The position numbers were made by a program, and so were the translations under genes. DNA of 64,000 nt. It comes from Citrus sinensis. Taxonomy: Eukaryota > Streptophyta > Magnoliopsida > Sapindales > Rutaceae. Under the pieces are notes generated by a model, which was given only the letters and a program-made list of their open reading frames with translations, ran no database searches and was not told the origin of the DNA. The stretch is from positions 44,729,001 to 44,793,000 of the forward strand of contig NC_068558.1 in assembly GCF_022201045.2 (NCBI RefSeq), in the 5' to 3' direction. Positions 61,717 through 64,000 of the stretch are shown here, piece after piece. Numbering within the stretch: position 1 is the first letter of the stretch; each line of letters opens with the position of its first letter.

Positions 61717-62005
61717 CCTTATAGGGAAAAATTGTGGTGCAATTGTGTTATGGTATCACAGTTGCACTCAATCGTTGGATTTCGATGGACCTTACTCATC
61801 TAAATGGATCTAACGGCTGGATGTAACTGTGGTACAGTACCACAGTTGCACTGTAGCCGAACCTTAGAGAGAAATATTATGGTGTAACTGGGTACCGTGG
61901 CACAATTGTACCCGATCGGTGAATCTCGATGGACCCATCCAAATGAATCCAACGACCGAATGTAACTGTGATACAATAGCATAGTTGTACCATAATCAGA
62001 CCTTT
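61717..62005. repeat. Two diverged tandem units (about 145 bp) with internal dyads
   Basis: Unit one (about 61717-61860) and unit two (about 61861-62005) share the order ACCTTA, GTGCAATTG or GTGTAACTG, CACAGTTGCAC, TCGATGGACC, AAATG(G/A)ATC(T/C)AACG, and GGATGTAACTGTG-like ends. Unit one contains a perfect dyad AACTGTGGTAC-A-GTACCACAGTT (61825-61847). Corresponding imperfect dyads occur in unit two near 61885-61910 and 61957-61990. The array lies 200-480 bases upstream of the YUCCA start codon. It may be a repeat-derived block or a binding-site array. Confidence 0.6.
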
Positions 62006-62178
62006 ATATATATATATAATAGTTTTCAGGTGCGAGATATTTTAAAATGAGGGAAAAGTTTGATAAAATTTTAAAATAATAGAATTTAAGTGGTTTAAAA
62101 CTTAAAACGATTAAACCTTATAATTTATTCTTTTTCTCAAATTTTCCGCACCACGAAATTTTAGATTGAAACCTCTCT

Positions 62179-62273
62179 GTTTGTTTGTATGTTCGCTGCC
62201 ACCCCACCATGTTTGTATGTATGTTCGCTGCACCCCACCATGTTTGTATGTATGTTCGCTGCCACCCCACCAT
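62179..62273. repeat. Minisatellite, three copies of a 31/32-bp unit
   Basis: Copies at 62179-62210, 62211-62241 and 62242-62273. The unit begins GTTTGTATGTATGTTCGCTG and ends CCACCCCACCAT. The second copy lacks one C and the first has one substitution. Non-coding. Confidence 0.9.
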
Positions 62274-62458
62274 TTTAATTTTCTCATTCTATGTGATAAA
62301 TCAATATTTTTTTATACGTCCTTAGTGTTACGAGAAAAACTTTTTATGTAGGGCCAAATGATTAGAGTACTGCCAATTTAACAGATTATTGAGGTAATAA
62401 TTAATCATGCACAAGTATTTCTCCAAAGAACGCTCAAGGAAACTTGAGCAACATAGAG

Positions 62459-62558
62459 TTTTTTTTCTTCTCTTTAATACAAAATAAAGACAAGTAGCAT
62501 CATTGTAGTTCTTAAGCGTGCATTTTTTTTTCTTCTCTTTAATACAAAATAAAGAAGT
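62459..62558. repeat. Direct repeat of about 36 bp
   Basis: TTTTTTTCTTCTCTTTAATA followed by CAAAATAAAG occurs at 62459-62494 and 62523-62557, with only the trailing bases differing. Confidence 0.8.
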
Positions 62559-62559
62559 A

Positions 62560-63156
62560 TTACATTTGCATATAAAGTAACATTATCTAGGTCATATTAC
62601 TATTAAGGAAAATGCTATTTGCATATGAAAAATAAAGTAAGGATACTTGTACACAAAGACAAAATTAGTAAAATGAATAAGTTTGTTTTATAATGAAATG
62701 TTTCTTATCTTTAATGACCATGTATAATTTTATGTACAAATAATATTACCTACCAAATGGTTATGCTACCTCGAATGGACGCAAAATTATTGGAATATAT
62801 TAAAATCATGCATTGTATAACTTTTATTTTTGTTTATTTAATTTTGGCTTAAGAGAGAAGAAACAGATTAGCATGCTTTATTTGATTGAAAAAGACATTG
62901 AAAATAGCATTCTTTGTGTTTCCACAAATGAAGTTATCCCCACAGATTTCAGTTTATTTGGAAATTTGACATCCACATGTTTATTTGGAATTTCGACATC
63001 CACATTCAACAATCCTTGAAAACGAAGACGGAAAAAGGAAATGAGTTGGAAGATGTTCACATAATTTCCCTTTCTCAATAACTACCACACCTCATCAAAA
63101 TTGAAGTCCCAACTCAGACATAACATATGCTCCCACACATACGTACGGTCCAGAAA
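62560..63156. other. Intergenic AT-rich DNA
   Basis: No gene is supported. A short local repeat (TTATTTGGAAATTTGACATC / TTATTTGGAATTTCGACATC) lies near 62953-63000. Confidence 0.5.
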
Positions 63157-63164
63157 GACTCAAC

Positions 63165-63549
63165 TAGGGTTGGCAATGGAACAGGATGGGATGAGATTTA
63201 CCAATCTCAGTATCCCATCCCATCCCGTATATGTAAATGAGATGAAAAAATGTTCCAGTCCCGTTTTTATATTTTTTTTTGGACAAAAATATATCTCAAT
63301 CCCGTCCCAAAAGAGATGGGATCTAGCGGTATCCCATCCCAATTAAAAAAATTTTCATTCTTAATCGGTAATGAAACGGGATGAGACGAAATTTGTCAAT
63401 CTCACTCTCGTCCTACATACGTAATTGGGATAAAATGTTCCACTCCCATCCCTAAATTTTTTTATGAGACAAAAATATGTCTCAATCTCGTCCCAAATGA
63501 GATGAGATCCCGCAAGATCCCATTTCATCGGGAAAAATTGCCATCCCTA
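63165..63549. mobile_element. hAT-type non-autonomous element (385 bp) with perfect 8-bp target duplication
   Basis: The ends are TAGGGTTGGCAATGG (63165) and, inverted, TAGGGATGGCAATTT (ending 63549). GACTCAAC occurs directly before (63157-63164) and directly after (63550-63557) as a perfect 8-bp target duplication, the hallmark of the hAT superfamily. Inside are two diverged tandem units of about 190 bp, each with GGGATGAGA, AATCTCA, GATAAAATGTTCCA-like and ACAAAAATAT(A/G)TCTCAAT blocks followed by CGTCCCAAA. No transposase is encoded, so it needs an autonomous partner elsewhere. Confidence 0.8.
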
Positions 63550-63703
63550 GACTCAACCATATACTTGTACTCTTGAATGGAAAATTTTGCCAGCATGTTT
63601 CCTTGTTTGTTGGGTCAAAAATAAAAGAAATTAGGGAAAAAGAAAAAAAGCAAATTGAATTTGTCAATGGAACGTAAAGATCACTTGACGTTTCCAATAA
63701 GGT

Positions 63704-64000
63704 ATTTCATGACAAACACATTTTGAGAAAATCCTTTACACCAGGTCAGAAAGTACTTTTGTATAATTCTCGATTGCATCTCTTTCCACGTAAGTTACGT
63801 TCTCAATGGTCTGGTCATTTTATAGTTCGTACTGTCTTCCCTTATGGAACAATTGAGATTGAAAATCCTAAAAATGGTGATTTATTTAAGGTCAATGGTC
63901 AAAGATTAAAACTATTTTTAGAGTTAAGAACACCATAAGTTTAGGAGATACTTTTAGATGATCCTGTTTATCAGGATTAATTAAGTCCATTTTTGCACTC
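63704..64000 (+). mobile_element. Ty3/gypsy retrotransposon fossil, 3' pol fragment running off the window
   Basis: A coding remnant (about 63704-63938) matches the very end of the plant Ty3/gypsy polyprotein, C-terminal to integrase: [11 protein letters not shown], then [15 protein letters not shown] and FKVNGQRLK. The non-coding sequence after it may lead to the right LTR outside the window. No other part of the element is present to the left, so it is a fragment here. The age cannot be judged without LTRs. Confidence 0.8.

Noticed and set aside
62166-62351. 61-codon frame with repeated CSLPPHH-like sequence
   Set aside because: It is a translation of the 32-bp minisatellite.
1-64000. CRISPR arrays, operons, or a coordinated biosynthetic gene cluster
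   Set aside because: The organism is a plant; no spaced short repeats of that type, and neighbouring genes belong to unrelated processes with independent promoters.

Overview
The window is nuclear DNA from a flowering plant. Genes have many short introns with GT-AG borders, the intergenic DNA is AT-rich and full of small foldback transposons, and the products are plant-specific (ARF, YUCCA, a chloroplast Deg protease, the plant-type fused dehydroquinate dehydratase/shikimate dehydrogenase). Protein similarity as I remember it points to a core eudicot, probably a woody rosid such as Citrus; the species is an inference.

Layout. 1.5-5.7 kb: Bruno-like RNA-binding protein (BRN1/2 type, minus). 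11.0-14.0 kb: mitochondrial carrier (minus). 15.8-17.4 kb: U1 snRNP protein C (plus). 18.7-22.4 kb: tandem-BRCT nuclear protein (minus). 22.7 kb: tRNA-Pro(AGG). 25.2-26.1 kb: F-box protein (plus). 27.5-29.3 kb: short-chain dehydrogenase (plus). 29.8-34.8 kb: DHQ dehydratase/SDH-type enzyme (minus). 37.0-37.6 kb: doubtful small membrane-protein gene. 38.4-39.1 kb: small plastid-type protein of unknown function (minus). 40.2-44.9 kb: auxin response factor (minus). 48.7-56.7 kb: DEGP2 protease (plus, 21 exons). 58.0-61.5 kb: YUCCA10/11-type flavin monooxygenase (minus), with a LINE in its second intron. 63.7 kb to the edge: Ty3/gypsy fossil fragment.

The order BRN1 - carrier - U1C - BRCT - SDR - small plastid protein matches, from memory, Arabidopsis At4g03110 - At4g03115 - At4g03120 - At4g03130 - At4g03140 - At4g03150. 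The block is therefore an old conserved neighbourhood into which the tRNA, the F-box gene and the DHQD/SDH gene have been interpolated. The genes are independent housekeeping or regulatory genes, not a cluster. Two act in auxin biology (ARF repressor type, YUCCA) and two in RNA processing (BRN, U1C), but nothing in the sequence shows that they work together.

The most noteworthy observations are: a young LINE in an intact YUCCA gene, flanked by a perfect 14-bp target duplication and carrying a nearly identical 494-bp tandem duplication; a DHQD/SDH paralogue without a transit peptide, with Tyr at the expected dehydratase His and Gly at two dehydrogenase pocket positions; two GC-AG introns in DEGP2; a hAT-type miniature element with a perfect 8-bp target duplication; and several long foldback elements. 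I found no clear sign of a wholly new biological system. Splice borders were assigned by eye from reading frame, GT/AG signals and family knowledge; UTR ends and transcription starts are not determined.
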